Shown: positions 8,414 through 17,906 of the stretch, one piece after another
Layout of the letters: each line of letters starts with the position of its first letter
Numbering within the stretch: position 1 is the stretch's first letter
NCBI GenBank assembly: GCA_964195995.1
Contig: CAXMQS010000098.1
Span: 1-63,462 of the forward strand
Source of the DNA: CAXMQS01 sp964195995
Lineage (GTDB): Bacteria; Actinomycetota; Acidimicrobiia; Spongiisociales; JAOTWH01
DNA: 63,462 nucleotides
Direction: 5' to 3'
Made by a program: the position numbers and the translations under genes
Notes under the pieces: model-generated
The model's input: only the letters and a program-made list of their open reading frames with translations
Told to the model about the DNA's origin: nothing
Database searches by the model: none

Positions 8414-10096
8414 CTACCCCGCGGCCTGTAGCCAGCGCCAAGACCACGGCTGAAGGACCGACAGGGGAGTGTCCCTCGACATGGCGTCCAACCATTTGCC
8501 GCCGGGCACGTACTCGACCGGCTCGGCCCTGAGGTTGACGATGACGGCGGCCGTCGAGTCGTCCTCGGCAGTGCGTTCGATGGCGATGACCCCCGGCGGG
8601 GAGGCCAGAATCCGCTGTTGAGCCTCAGGATGAAAGGCAGGGTGGGAGGCGCGGACGGCCACCATTGCCGCCAGGCTTCCGAGGATGCGGGCTTCTCGAC
8701 TCGAGTCGTCGGCAAGGCGCGATCGGAGCTCGTCGACGTCCGTGAACTTGTGACGGTTGAGGGTTCGGCCCCGTCCGGTGGCGGCTAAGCCTTCATGGTC
8801 GTTGGGGGACCCGAAGAGGCTGTGGACGTAGAGGGCAGGGACGCCGCCGAGAGCGAGCAGCACGGCGTGGGTGGCCAGGTGTCTGGCGATGGCCTCGTCC
8901 TCCGAATGACCGTGGGCCATGAGGTCGAACCACGTGCAGTGGAGCTCGTAGGGGGCGATGGATCCGTCAGCAAGAGTCCGTTCCCCGACACCGCCGCCGG
9001 CCGCTCGCGAGTGGTCGGCGAGGGCGGTGATCTCCTGGGCTGTGAGCAAGCCTTCGGCAGGCCGCACGCCCACCCCATCGTGAGAGGCCAGGAAGTTGAG
9101 GAAAGTCGTGTCGGGCACCGAGGTGATGGCCCCTGCCGCCCACCGCTCCAAGACAGAGGTGTCGCCGGTGAGAACGGCGTTCAGCGTCAGTGGTGCCAGG
9201 GCGAATTGATAGACCATGTGCGCCTCGGCGACGTCGCCGTCTCCGAAATAGGACACGTTCTCGGCGTGGGGAACGTTGGTCTCGGTGAGTATCAAGGTGC
9301 CGGGATAGGCAGTGTCGAAGCAGCTCCTTATGAGCTGGATCACCCAATGGGTTTGCGGCAGGTGCATCGACGATGTGCCCTCCTCTTTCCATAGCAAACC
9401 GATGGCGTCGAGGCGGATCACCGCCGCCCCATGGGCGGCGTACTCGAGGAGTACCCCCAGGATCGCCAGCAACACCTCGGGGTTGCCATAGTCGAGGTCG
9501 GCCTGATCGGCCGAGAAGGTGGTCCACACGAGGAGCGTCCCATCATCGGTATCGAAGCGCGTGAGTAACGGCGTCGTGCGAGGTCGGACTACCGCGGACA
9601 GGTCGGCGCCGGGGTCGGCCGTCCGGAAGAAGCCTCGATAGGTCGGATCGTTGCCAAGGAATCCTCGGAACCACGCGCCCTGCGTGGACATGTGGTTGAT
9701 CACGGCGTCGACAGCGAGGCGCCGCTGAGCGGCGATGGCTTCGATGTCCGACCAAGTGCCGTAGTGAGGCTCGACAGACGTGTAGTCGGTGACCGAGAAT
9801 CCATCGTCGCTGGACCAGGGATAGAAGGGGAGGACATGGACGCCGTTGAGCCAGTCGGCGGTCTCGGCCACAAAGCTGGGGAGTGTCTGTAGCGGCCGCT
9901 CATCGTCTTGCTGGAATTGATCGGGATAGGTGATGAGCCAGACGTCAGATTCGGTCCATAGATCATTGCCTTCGGTGGCACGGCCGTGGTCCCGGAGCAA
10001 ATCCTCAACTCGGCCGGCGATATCCCCAGCAGCGGTCTCGCCATACAGGCGATCCAGCAGGTTGTATCGAATCGCGGCGCCGGCAACCTCTTCCAT
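8414..10096 (-). CDS. GH13 subfamily 18 glycoside phosphorylase, probably glucosylglycerate phosphorylase
   Basis: A 560-residue alpha-amylase-clan enzyme resembling sucrose phosphorylase, which splits an alpha-glucoside with phosphate to alpha-glucose 1-phosphate and the aglycone. Region I is VDAVINHMS, the nucleophile Asp is in AVIRLDAIG, the acid/base Glu is in ILTETNVPH and the third acid in NFLASHDGVG. Subfamily 18 contains sucrose, sucrose-6-phosphate, glucosylglycerol and glucosylglycerate phosphorylases. The glycerate 2-kinase in the same operon favours glucosylglycerate, giving glucose 1-phosphate plus glycerate. It is the first gene of the operon, with the importer right behind it. 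Substrate is inferred from context only. Confidence 0.82.
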   Translation of the reverse strand: MEEVAGAAIRYNLLDRLYGETAAGDIAGRVEDLLRDHGRATEGNDLWTESDVWLITYPDQFQQDDERPLQTLPSFVAETADWLNGVHVLPFYPWSSDDGFSVTDYTSVEPHYGTWSDIEAIAAQRRLAVDAVINHMSTQGAWFRGFLGNDPTYRGFFRTADPGADLSAVVRPRTTPLLTRFDTDDGTLLVWTTFSADQADLDYGNPEVLLAILGVLLEYAAHGAAVIRLDAIGLLWKEEGTSSMHLPQTHWVIQLIRSCFDTAYPGTLILTETNVPHAENVSYFGDGDVAEAHMVYQFALAPLTLNAVLTGDTSVLERWAAGAITSVPDTTFLNFLASHDGVGVRPAEGLLTAQEITALADHSRAAGGGVGERTLADGSIAPYELHCTWFDLMAHGHSEDEAIARHLATHAVLLALGGVPALYVHSLFGSPNDHEGLAATGRGRTLNRHKFTDVDELRSRLADDSSREARILGSLAAMVAVRASHPAFHPEAQQRILASPPGVIAIERTAEDDSTAAVIVNLRAEPVEYVPGGKWLDAMSRDTPLSVLQPWSWRWLQAAG

Positions 10097-10117
10097 GGCG
10101 ATCCGACTCTAAGGCAG

Positions 10118-10135
10118 TGAGAAGACGCGCTCTCA
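10118..10135. promoter_or_regulatory. Possible operator (inverted repeat) before the GH13_18 operon
   Basis: TGAGA-8-TCTCA lies 22 bases upstream of the phosphorylase start, a position suited to a repressor. No regulator gene is next to the operon, so the binding protein is unknown. Confidence 0.35.
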
Positions 10136-10260
10136 TGTGAACGCGATCTGCAACCAGCGTGCGGAGCTCGTTTCTGCACGGAGAGTTTCGCATACGAGCC
10201 GTGAGCCGCATGTACTGGGCGTCCCATCGACCACGCCAGATGGGGAGGTCAGTGCAGGTG

Positions 10261-10472
10261 CCGGCGATCGGCGACTGCGGTTTGGGTACCTCCTGATCAC
10301 GAGCTGATCACAAACGCCCAGGGACCAGCAGGGACGAGGAGGTACAGGCCGGGACACTAAACCGAGAAGGGCCAACAGGAGAGGACAGGACGGGACCGGA
10401 GGGACGGGCCGGGACGTACACCGTCAGACTGAAAGACCGAAGGTCGGCAGTTCGATTCTGCCCCTGGCCACC
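10261..10472 (+). repeat. Dispersed repeat copy A ending in a tRNA 3'-half
   Basis: This copy begins with CGATCGGCGACTGCGG and the CTGATCACGAGCTGATCACAA block, continues with a purine-rich GGGACGAGG-like stretch, and ends at 10441-10472 with GGCAGTTCGATTCTGCC plus CCTGGCCACC. These look exactly like the T-arm and 3' acceptor strand of a tRNA. The preceding ACTGAAAGACCGAAGGTC resembles a degraded tRNA-Phe anticodon arm. Copy C (13936-14117) has the same order of blocks. No complete tRNA is present. The copies are probably scars of integrative elements or a tRNA-derived repeat. Confidence 0.7.
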
Positions 10473-10679
10473 GAAGAACCGTCAATTAGTTGTTGGCGTA
10501 TCGCGAATCGTCAATCCTTACCCGAGTTCGTCAGAACCCATCCCATATTCACTCCAGTGTGGGGCCTCGTGTCGCTCTTGAGCTGATGTCGCCCGGATTT
10601 CAGTGGCCTGTCAGGACGGGAAACTTGATTGCTGTGCCATTGGTCTGCGAATCCCATCGCCATCGACAAGACTGCTGTG

Positions 10680-12197
10680 ATGAGTCGAACGTGGGCAGCC
10701 CTCTTGGCGCTCGCCGCGGTGGCGGGCTTCGGATGGCTGCTCCTTGACAACGCAGCACCATCTTCGACTTCTCGGGTGGCTCCCACGACGACGACCACGC
10801 TGATATCTGTCCCCTCACTCGTTGCCGTCGACTGTCGCCAGTCGTCCGGGGGGCTGCGCACAGACTGCTACGACGTGTTCTTGCCTGAGTCGCGGTCCGT
10901 CCACAGCGACGCCTACATCACCCTCCACGTGGCCGTGGTCCGCGGTGCTGAGCACGCACCGAGCGACCCTGTCATCTTCCTGCATGGCGGGCCCGCCGTT
11001 CCAGCCATGGCCAAGTTCCTATCCGAAGTCGACCACGGCTTCCGTCAGATGTACGAGAAGCGTCCCGTCATCGTGTTCGATCAACGTGGCACCGGTGCAG
11101 CCACTCCCCGTCTCGATTGCAGCTTCGATAGCACGTATGCCGATTCTCTTGGCGAGGACTCCTCGGTATCGATGATCGGTTGGCTGGCGAACCAGACCCA
11201 CGACTGCATGTCCGTGCACCGCGATTCTGGTCTGCGACTCGACGCCTACGCGACTAGTGACATTGCAATGGATGTCGCTGACATCGTCCGGCTGCTTGGG
11301 TACCCACAAGTCAACCTCCATGGCAGTTCCTTCGGCAGCCGCGTCGCTCTCGCGTTCGCGGATGTTGCCGAGCCGCGCCTAGTGCGCTCCATCGTGCTCG
11401 AGGGTCCATACCCACCATCAGTCGATGGTGTGGCGCGCCGCGGCGAGGCTGCTATGAGTGCGCTACGTCGCCTCTTCACAGCTTGCCGAAGGGACTTCTC
11501 GTGCAACACAACCTTCCCAGACCTCGAGACCGAATTGGTGAAACTCTTGCGCCAACTAAACGTGGCACCACCGCTGGTCGCCGTCGGTGCCGACGAAGTA
11601 CCGGTCGTGGTCAACAGTGCCAGGTTCATGGAGGTCCTCTATAGGTCCATGTACACCGGTACCGGTCTGCGTCGCATTCCACGCTTCATCAGCGAAACAG
11701 CCGACGGTAACTTCGCCATCTTCGAGCAGTTACAGATGGCACAGCTGCCTGAGGCGGAGTCGATCGACTCTGCCGGATACTTCGCGACGGTGTGTTCGAC
11801 GACCGACCCGTCCAGTCGGGCGACGCTGGCAGCGTCGGTTGCCTCATTGCCAGACCCAATCGGGGCCTACTTCGAAGAGACCGCTCGCAGCACCCTGAAC
11901 ATCTGCGCCGAGTTCGCACTCACCGGACTTGCCCCCGTTCTCGCGCCGACCGAAATCCCGATCCTCTACATCACAGGCAGCTACGACCCGGTTACCCCTC
12001 CATATTGGGCGGAGGAGGCGGCGGAGGGAGTATGGCCCGGCTATGTGGCGGAGTTGGGATATGGCACGCACACCAATCTGCTCGGTATCGGCAGCTGCGG
12101 CGCCCGCCTTGCTGCCATGTTCGCTGCCAACCCTGAAAGTCCGGGTGCCGCCTGCGTCTCTGCTCGGCCCCGGCTGCGCTTCGACCTGGGCTCCTGA
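10680..12197 (+). CDS. Exported alpha/beta hydrolase, TAP-like (proline-iminopeptidase-type)
   Basis: A 505-residue secreted or membrane-anchored hydrolase. The N terminus MSRTWAALLALAAVAGFGWLL is a signal or anchor segment, followed by a Thr-rich linker (PTTTTTL). The alpha/beta-hydrolase fold shows the oxyanion HGGPA loop, the VFDQRGTGAA segment seen in tripeptidyl/prolyl aminopeptidases, the nucleophile Ser in HGSSFGSR, the acid in GSYDPVTPP and the His in YGTHTN. It should cleave N-terminal peptides or esters outside the membrane. The ATG at 10680 is chosen because it starts directly at the signal peptide. It sits between two copies of the dispersed repeat. Confidence 0.82.
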   Translation: MSRTWAALLALAAVAGFGWLLLDNAAPSSTSRVAPTTTTTLISVPSLVAVDCRQSSGGLRTDCYDVFLPESRSVHSDAYITLHVAVVRGAEHAPSDPVIFLHGGPAVPAMAKFLSEVDHGFRQMYEKRPVIVFDQRGTGAATPRLDCSFDSTYADSLGEDSSVSMIGWLANQTHDCMSVHRDSGLRLDAYATSDIAMDVADIVRLLGYPQVNLHGSSFGSRVALAFADVAEPRLVRSIVLEGPYPPSVDGVARRGEAAMSALRRLFTACRRDFSCNTTFPDLETELVKLLRQLNVAPPLVAVGADEVPVVVNSARFMEVLYRSMYTGTGLRRIPRFISETADGNFAIFEQLQMAQLPEAESIDSAGYFATVCSTTDPSSRATLAASVASLPDPIGAYFEETARSTLNICAEFALTGLAPVLAPTEIPILYITGSYDPVTPPYWAEEAAEGVWPGYVAELGYGTHTNLLGIGSCGARLAAMFAANPESPGAACVSARPRLRFDLGS

Positions 12198-12329
12198 CCG
12201 CGACCAGCTGAACCCGGGCCCCCAGGACTAAATGGGGAATCGTCCTCTGCCACGGGCCGTGCCCTCTAGCCAAGGTGTACCACGGCGGGAGAGGAGACCG
12301 GCCGGCGTTGATTTTGCATGGGCCGAGCG

Positions 12330-12452
12330 CCGGAAGATCGGCAATTCGCGGGCCGATTCGGGTACCTCCCGATCACGAACTGATCACAAACCGCCCAGGG
12401 ATCAGCCGGTACGAGGGGGTCGGACGTCAACTCGACAATCCCCAACAGGAGT
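12330..12452 (+). repeat. Dispersed repeat copy B (without tRNA tail)
   Basis: GATCGGCAATTCGCGGGCCGATT followed by GGGTACCTCCCGATCACGA, ACTGATCACAAA and CCCCAACAGGA matches the first parts of copies A and C. The tRNA-like tail is missing here, so this copy looks truncated. Confidence 0.6.
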
Positions 12453-12495
12453 TTCGCTGCGATTCCTAAGAAAGGTGACACTTCGAATCTGCCAT

Positions 12496-13770
12496 CTACT
12501 CCTCAGGGATGATCGCAGGGATGACATACCGCCAGATGAAGTCATCCGTATCAAGGTATTCCTCCGGGTTGCTTTCAAGATATGACCCGTCGGTGGTGAA
12601 GACGACCACGGTATCCAACTCAGGAATGAGGTAGATGCGCTGTGTGCCGTATCCAACGGCAGCCATGACCGCGTAGGGATGATCCTCAGGGTCATCAGCG
12701 ATCAGGGTCGGCAACTGCCACCAATAGCCATACCCATAGTCATAGTCATCCGAAACGTACGCCCCTACCTGGCGGGTCAGCGACTCTTCAACCCAATCCC
12801 GAGGGACAATCTGGTCTCCCTCCCATTGGCCCTGATGCAAATAGAGCAGGCCGAACTTCGCCATCTCGCGCGGGGTGATGAAGAGATGGCTGCCTCCCAT
12901 GAAGAAGCCAACCGGGTCTTGCGACCAATGCTCAACGGTGATGCCGAGCGGTTCAAACAGATACCTGGTCGCAAACTCACAGGTGCTCATCCCGCCTTGA
13001 TTGGCGAGGATGGCGGACATGGTGTGGGTCATGCCGGTGTTGTAGCTGAACGCATCTCCCGGTCGCCTGGCCATGGGAAAACTCCACCAGGCTCTGACCC
13101 AATCCGTCGTGGCGAATACGGTGTCGGGATCTCTGCTCTCTGACCACTGCAGGCCACTGGTCATGGTGAGCAGCTGGCGTAGGGTGACTTCCGATTTGGT
13201 CGGGTCGTCGAGGGTGTCGAACAGGTAAGGCAAGAATTCTGCCGCAGTCTGGTCGAGATGTTCTAGATATCCCTCACGCAGAGCGATCCCCACCAGAGCG
13301 GATTGAATACTCTTCGACGTCGAGAAGATATTGCTGCTTCGGAATGGTTCCCCGCCATTGAAATACTCCTCTACGACAATGGTGTCGTGACGGATAACCA
13401 AGAAGCTGTAGACGTGGTGGGTCTCCAGCTCGTTCACACCCGAAGCGATCACCTGCGAATCCATCCCCTGCTCTTCGGGTGTAGAGAACTCCCAGTCGGC
13501 ACTGTCATCGTTGGGATCGTCAAAGGTGAGCCAGGTGTCAGAGACCATTCCATCCGACTCAAACGTGCAACGTTCTGTATCTGGAAGAAGGGGGGCCGGC
13601 GTGGGGAGAACGGTGGGAGTAGGCGATGGTGAGGGAGCGGCGGTGGCTGTTGATTCGGTCGTGGCCACCGAGGCGGCTGCAAGAGTCGTCGAGGTTGTGG
13701 TGATAGCGGCGTCACCACACCCCGACGCCAACAGACCCAGCCAGATGACGATCACAGATTTCCATCGCAT
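12496..13770 (-). CDS. Serine hydrolase lipoprotein (beta-lactamase / penicillin-binding-protein fold)
   Basis: A 424-residue lipoprotein with the signal MRWKSVIVIWLGLLASGC (lipobox ASGC) and a long Thr/Ser/Ala/Pro linker. The catalytic domain has the class C beta-lactamase-type S-x-x-K motif in FSTSKSIQSAL and a YNTG segment in the position of the Y-x-N motif, with PGDAFSYNTG and GYWWQLP landmarks. Family members include esterases, D-aminopeptidases and carboxypeptidases, so a true beta-lactamase role should not be assumed. It is monocistronic and flanked by repeat copies B and C. Confidence 0.82.
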   Translation of the reverse strand: MRWKSVIVIWLGLLASGCGDAAITTTSTTLAAASVATTESTATAAPSPSPTPTVLPTPAPLLPDTERCTFESDGMVSDTWLTFDDPNDDSADWEFSTPEEQGMDSQVIASGVNELETHHVYSFLVIRHDTIVVEEYFNGGEPFRSSNIFSTSKSIQSALVGIALREGYLEHLDQTAAEFLPYLFDTLDDPTKSEVTLRQLLTMTSGLQWSESRDPDTVFATTDWVRAWWSFPMARRPGDAFSYNTGMTHTMSAILANQGGMSTCEFATRYLFEPLGITVEHWSQDPVGFFMGGSHLFITPREMAKFGLLYLHQGQWEGDQIVPRDWVEESLTRQVGAYVSDDYDYGYGYWWQLPTLIADDPEDHPYAVMAAVGYGTQRIYLIPELDTVVVFTTDGSYLESNPEEYLDTDDFIWRYVIPAIIPEE

Positions 13771-13935
13771 CTCGATACCCCGTTCGGCAGAGTCCTTCCC
13801 CGATGCTGTCTATCACAGTCTGGCGGAGCCAGGGCCAGACCCAGCACGGACCGAATTCGCAGTACCAACGTGGGCATATTGGTATCCCAGAGCAGAGGAC
13901 GCTAGAGGCTCGTAGTGCTCTCGTCGGTGTCTCCT

Positions 13936-14117
13936 CTGATCACGAACTGATCACAAGCGCCCGGGGATCAGCCGGGACGAGGAGGGACAGGACGGGATGA
14001 GATTCCGGGAATCCCCAACAGGAAAGGACAGAACGGGACCAGGAGGGATAGGCCGGGACGTACCCCGTCAGACTGAAAAACCGAGGGTCGGCAGTTCGAT
14101 TCTGCCCCTGGCCACCG
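13936..14117 (+). repeat. Dispersed repeat copy C ending in a tRNA 3'-half
   Basis: Contains TGATCACGAACTGATCACAA, GGGATCAGCCGGGACGAGG, CCCCAACAGGA, a purine-rich GGGACC stretch and GTCAGACTGAAAAACCGAGG. It ends at 14086-14116 with GGCAGTTCGATTCTGCC and CCTGGCCACC. Block order and tail equal those of copy A, with scattered substitutions, which argues for two old copies of one element. Confidence 0.7.
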
Positions 14118-14129
14118 GAAGACTCCTAG

Positions 14130-14573
14130 CTATGGCTGTTCGGCGTAAGGTCTACGCCAATCCGGTGAATCGAACGGCGCAGCCCAGTAGTCGGTCTGTT
14201 CTGCGAGCTTGCCGTCGCGAAGCTTCCCGATCGATACCAACTTGTAGACGGTCCCGTCTGGGTAGGGGCCGGCCTCGCCTTCGAGAGTGAAGGTATCCCC
14301 GCTGCCGGTCACGGTGATCGTTGGGATTGCGAATGGAATCGGCGATGAGACCTGAACCTGCTGTTGCCCTCCGTGTTTCTCCACTACCTCGGCCTCGGGC
14401 AGCCCTTGCGGGAAGTTAGAAAGCATCGTCAGGTAATTGTCCTTGCCCCGGAACACCTCCCCCGACTGCGGATACTTGACCACGACATCAGGGTGTAACA
14501 GTTCGGCCATCCCCTCAAGGTCCCGATCGACCACGCACTGTGCCAAGCGCTCTACCACCTGTCGATTGTCCAC
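14130..14573 (-). CDS. NTF2/SnoaL-like domain protein
   Basis: A 147-residue cone-shaped-fold protein. The N-terminal helix pair DNRQVVERLAQCVVDRDLEGMAELLHPDVV and the FRGKDNYLTML segment are typical of SnoaL-like polyketide cyclase/NTF2 family members, which include isomerases and many proteins of unknown role. The GTG at 14573 is preferred because AGGGAGA sits just upstream; a GTG at 14600 lacks such a site. The gene lies between repeat copies C and D and has no operon partner. Confidence 0.65.
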   Translation of the reverse strand: MDNRQVVERLAQCVVDRDLEGMAELLHPDVVVKYPQSGEVFRGKDNYLTMLSNFPQGLPEAEVVEKHGGQQQVQVSSPIPFAIPTITVTGSGDTFTLEGEAGPYPDGTVYKLVSIGKLRDGKLAEQTDYWAAPFDSPDWRRPYAEQP

Positions 14574-14635
14574 AACTCTCCCTCTCGCTCGGGTTGTCAC
14601 CCTAGAGAGATTGGCGCGAGACCTGCCCTCTCCTT

Positions 14636-14742
14636 GCTACCCAACGTCCCATAACCACCCGTCATGGGACGACACTGCCTGGACCACCAGCGCCGAACTA
14701 AAGAACCGAAGGTCGGCAGTTCGATTCTGCCCCTGGCCACCG
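14636..14742 (+). repeat. Dispersed repeat copy D ending in a tRNA 3'-half
   Basis: A second repeat type: GCTACCCAAC, CCCATAACCACCCGTCA, GGGACGACAC, CTGGACC and CGCCGAACTAAAGAACCGAA, then the tail GGCAGTTCGATTCTGCC plus CCTGGCCACC at 14711-14741. Copies E and F share the front block, while the tail is common to both types. Confidence 0.65.
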
Positions 14743-14903
14743 GAAATCGGCAAAGCACCGTGTCTTCAGCACAAGACCAGCAGCTCTCGGCCTCAGAAGG
14801 TCAGAATGCCGAGGGTATTGCGATCTCGAAGCCAGTCGTCCTCAAGGAGGGGCCTCGGGGGGCCGTAACTCTGTTGAGAACACCTCCCTAGGCGGTAGGC
14901 GAT

Positions 14904-16679
14904 ATGGACGCGACTGCAAGGCAAGCTCCGGTTAGCGACACCGAAGTGTCGGACGGGGATTACTCCGCTCGCCTGACACCCAAAGGGGCCGTCGCGGCAC
15001 TGGGAGAACGCGCTCTGCTCAGCGGGGACGTGGATGGCCTTCTGCATCTAGCTGTGGGTCTGCTGCGGGAGGTTCTGGAGGTCGAATATGCCAAAGTCCT
15101 GCATCAGCCGGCTGTCGGCGAACCGCTGGTTCTGATCGCTGGCAGCGGATGGCAAGACCACGTCCAGATGGGAGAGAACAGCGTCCCGTGCAACCGCAGA
15201 TCCCAAGCGGGCTATACGCTCCTGTCGGACGACCCCGTCTTCGTTGAGGACCTGGAACGCGAGACCCGGTTTGCGGCCTCCCCCCTTCTGCTCGATCACG
15301 GTGTGGTTTCCAGCTTGAGTGTCGTCATCCAAGGACGAGACGACCCATATGGAGTCCTTGGCGTGCACAGCACCATTCGGCGACATTTCACGGGCGACGA
15401 TGCTGATTTCCTGCGATCGGTCGCCAACATCCTCGGAAGTGCCGTCGAACACAGACGCGCCGTCGAGCAGGTCGAACAGAGTGCTCGATACGAAACCGCT
15501 TTGGCCGAATGCGCCCAATCCCTCCTTGCCAGCTCGGGAGAGGACCGGATTCAACACGCCTTGGAAGCGTTGCTTGTCGCCACTGAAGCGACCTATGTGT
15601 TCCTAGAACGCAACGTCAACGATCCCGAGTTGGGTCTCTGCTCACAAGTCGTCGCCGAGGCCGAGGAGGATGGAGCAGACGACTACGGATTGGACAACGA
15701 GTATTGGGATCTTGTTCCATGGGACCGCATGCCCACCTCGCGACAGAGCCTCGAAAGCGGACAACCGATAGTGATAGTCCCCGAGCAGCTCGTAGGTCCC
15801 GAGTACGACACATACGCGGCAGACCCGTACCCGGTCAAGTCCGAACTGGAAGTTCCCATCTTCGCGGACGGCGAGTGGGCCGGCCTCATCGGCTTTTCTG
15901 ATCAGACCGAAGTGCGCCACTGGAGCGACACCGACGTGTCCCTACTGACCACGGCCGCCAAGATGTTTGGCGCCTTCTGGGAACGTGAAGCGGCTCGGGA
16001 ACGGCTGGAGCAAGTGAACCGGGCCAAGGATGCGTTCTTGGCCAGCGTCAGTCATGAGCTGCGCACCCCTCTCACCGCGGTGGTGGGCTTCGGCCAGATT
16101 CTCCACGATTCGGCAAACACGATATCGGAGGAGGAACGTGCTGAGCTTGTCGAACTGGTGGTTGTGCACGGCGCGGACCTCACCAACATAATCAACGACC
16201 TGCTGGTCGCCGCGAAAGCTGACATGGGTGCGCTGGAGGTCAGGTTGGTTCCGATCAACCTGCGCGCCCAGACTGCCCAAGTGCTGGAGTCGCTTGGGCG
16301 GGACCAAGTCGCCCACATCGAGTTGGTCAGCCACTCGGTGCGAGCTGTCGGCGACCCTGACCGGGTCCGCCAGGTCGTCCGCAATCTTGTCTCCAACGCA
16401 CTCCGGTACGGGGGTGACACCGTAAGGGTCGAGGTTCTCAGGAGTGGCGCCAGCGCCAAAGTGCTGGTCTGCGACAACGGAACCGCCATACCCGAGGTAG
16501 ACCGCAAACGGATCTTCCAGTCGTACCAACGCGCCCACAACACTCCCGGACTCGCCGATTCGATCGGATTGGGACTGGCGATCTCCCGTCAACTCGCCCA
16601 ACTCATGGGCGGCGACCTCACCTACCGATACGAAGGCGGAGAGAGCATCTTCGAGTTCGCCCTCCCTCGAAGCGCATAA
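14904..16679 (+). CDS. Soluble sensor histidine kinase with tandem GAF domains
   Basis: A 591-residue cytoplasmic kinase without membrane segments. Two GAF domains lie at about residues 30-190 and 195-355. A HisKA domain follows with the phosphoacceptor His384 in FLASVSHELRTPL. The C-terminal HATPase shows the N box (RQVVRNLVSNALRYGG), the G1 box (VCDNGTAIPE) and the G2 box (GLGLAISRQLAQLMGGDL). GAF domains bind small molecules, cofactors or light-absorbing tetrapyrroles; the ligand cannot be read here. No response regulator is adjacent, so this is an orphan kinase whose partner lies elsewhere. It is followed by a strong terminator. Confidence 0.9.
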   Translation: MDATARQAPVSDTEVSDGDYSARLTPKGAVAALGERALLSGDVDGLLHLAVGLLREVLEVEYAKVLHQPAVGEPLVLIAGSGWQDHVQMGENSVPCNRRSQAGYTLLSDDPVFVEDLERETRFAASPLLLDHGVVSSLSVVIQGRDDPYGVLGVHSTIRRHFTGDDADFLRSVANILGSAVEHRRAVEQVEQSARYETALAECAQSLLASSGEDRIQHALEALLVATEATYVFLERNVNDPELGLCSQVVAEAEEDGADDYGLDNEYWDLVPWDRMPTSRQSLESGQPIVIVPEQLVGPEYDTYAADPYPVKSELEVPIFADGEWAGLIGFSDQTEVRHWSDTDVSLLTTAAKMFGAFWEREAARERLEQVNRAKDAFLASVSHELRTPLTAVVGFGQILHDSANTISEEERAELVELVVVHGADLTNIINDLLVAAKADMGALEVRLVPINLRAQTAQVLESLGRDQVAHIELVSHSVRAVGDPDRVRQVVRNLVSNALRYGGDTVRVEVLRSGASAKVLVCDNGTAIPEVDRKRIFQSYQRAHNTPGLADSIGLGLAISRQLAQLMGGDLTYRYEGGESIFEFALPRSA

Positions 16680-16779
16680 CGACACCCACCGCACCCTTGT
16701 CGACCTCCTAGGGACAGTCCTTAACCGGGCGGGGAGGGATGATTCAGCCGCGGCGGCACCGCTTCGCCACCTCGCGGAC

Positions 16780-16810
16780 AAGGAGGGCCTTGCTAGTCGG
16801 GGCCCTCCTT
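16780..16810 (+). terminator. Rho-independent terminator after the histidine kinase gene
   Basis: AAGGAGGGCC and GGCCCTCCTT form a perfect 10-bp stem around an 11-base loop, followed by a T-rich CTTCTT. It lies about 100 bases after the kinase stop and before the CDF transporter. Confidence 0.75.
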
Positions 16811-16898
16811 CTTCGGCAGTGGGTTCCGTGGCCTTCGACCTCATTCCCGAGGACCAACGGCTCACAGCTAGTCGACGCCATCTACTGTCAGTTCCGAA

Positions 16899-17906
16899 AT
16901 GAGCGATCGCCACGAACCAGAGATTGATCGACCAGACAGCCCGCGGCTCGCCGATGCCATCCGACGAGCGATACCCCACTCGCACGACCACGCCGAACCG
17001 CGCCCCTTGGCCGACACGGGAGCGGCAGGGGTCCGGGCTTCGAAGGTCTCGCTCCTCGGCCTCGGGATCACCGCCGCTCTCCAGGCCGTCCTAGTTGTGG
17101 TCACCGGCTCAGTGGCACTGCTGTCGGACACCCTTCACAATCTGACAGACGCTCTCACCGCGATACCGCTGTGGATCGCATTCGCCCTGGGACGACGTCC
17201 TAGTTCGCGACGATTCACGTTCGGCCTCGGTCGGGCCGAGGACCTCGCGGGGCTGGTCATCGTCGTGGCCATCGCCGCCTCGGCTGGCGGAGTGGCATGG
17301 GAGTCATTGCGCAGGCTCTTCGATCAGCAGCCCCTCGATCACGTGCCGTGGGTCATCGCCGCCGGGTTCATAGGCGCCGCCGGAAACGAGCTGGTCGCTC
17401 GGTACCGGATTCGTATCGGGCGCCGCATCTCGTCCGCTGCTCTTGTCGCGGACGGCCATCATGCCAGGGCAGATGCCCTCACCTCACTGGCCGTGGTCGC
17501 CGCTGGCGTTGGAGCAGCGCTCGAGTACCACTGGGTCGATCCAGTGGCGGGATTGGCAGTGGCGGCCATGATTTTGGTCCTGTTGAAGAACTCCGCAGCA
17601 CGCGTCTTCGGACGCTTTCTGGATGCGGTTGATCCAGACCTCGTTGACCAGACCGAAGAGGCTGCCAGGAGCGTGGAGGGGGTCGTCTCCGTAGAAGGAA
17701 TCCGCATGCGGTGGCACGGTCATCGCATGCTCGTCACACTCGTGGCGGCGGTGGCCCCCGACTTATCCGTCCGTGAAGGGCATGAAATCGCCCAGAGGAT
17801 CAGCATGAAGCTCGTCCAAGCGTTTCCGTTCAAGACGGAAGTCCTCGTTCACATCGATCCCTGTGACACCCCCGGCGCCCACGATCTGACGACCCAGTCT
17901 CGTTGA
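16899..17906 (+). CDS. Cation diffusion facilitator (CDF) family metal efflux transporter
   Basis: A 335-residue inner-membrane divalent-metal/proton antiporter. The His-rich N terminus (PHSHDH) precedes six membrane segments. The transport site is visible as LLSDTLHNLTDAL in segment 2 and ADGHHARADALTSL in segment 5, giving the His-Asp pairs common in Zn-type CDF proteins. A C-terminal cytoplasmic dimer domain ends in VLVHIDPCD. Zinc is the likeliest substrate, but cobalt, iron or manganese cannot be excluded. A TACTGT hexamer 10 bases upstream of the ATG could be a -10 box for a nearly leaderless transcript. Confidence 0.9.
   Translation: MSDRHEPEIDRPDSPRLADAIRRAIPHSHDHAEPRPLADTGAAGVRASKVSLLGLGITAALQAVLVVVTGSVALLSDTLHNLTDALTAIPLWIAFALGRRPSSRRFTFGLGRAEDLAGLVIVVAIAASAGGVAWESLRRLFDQQPLDHVPWVIAAGFIGAAGNELVARYRIRIGRRISSAALVADGHHARADALTSLAVVAAGVGAALEYHWVDPVAGLAVAAMILVLLKNSAARVFGRFLDAVDPDLVDQTEEAARSVEGVVSVEGIRMRWHGHRMLVTLVAAVAPDLSVREGHEIAQRISMKLVQAFPFKTEVLVHIDPCDTPGAHDLTTQSR

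Noticed and set aside
10441..10472. A functional tRNA gene
   Set aside because: Only the T-arm and 3' acceptor strand are intact; no D-arm or matching 5' acceptor strand precedes it, and the anticodon stem is mispaired. The same holds for the other four copies.
12496..13770. Antibiotic-resistance beta-lactamase
   Set aside because: The S-x-x-K fold is shared with esterases and peptidases and nothing in the context indicates resistance.
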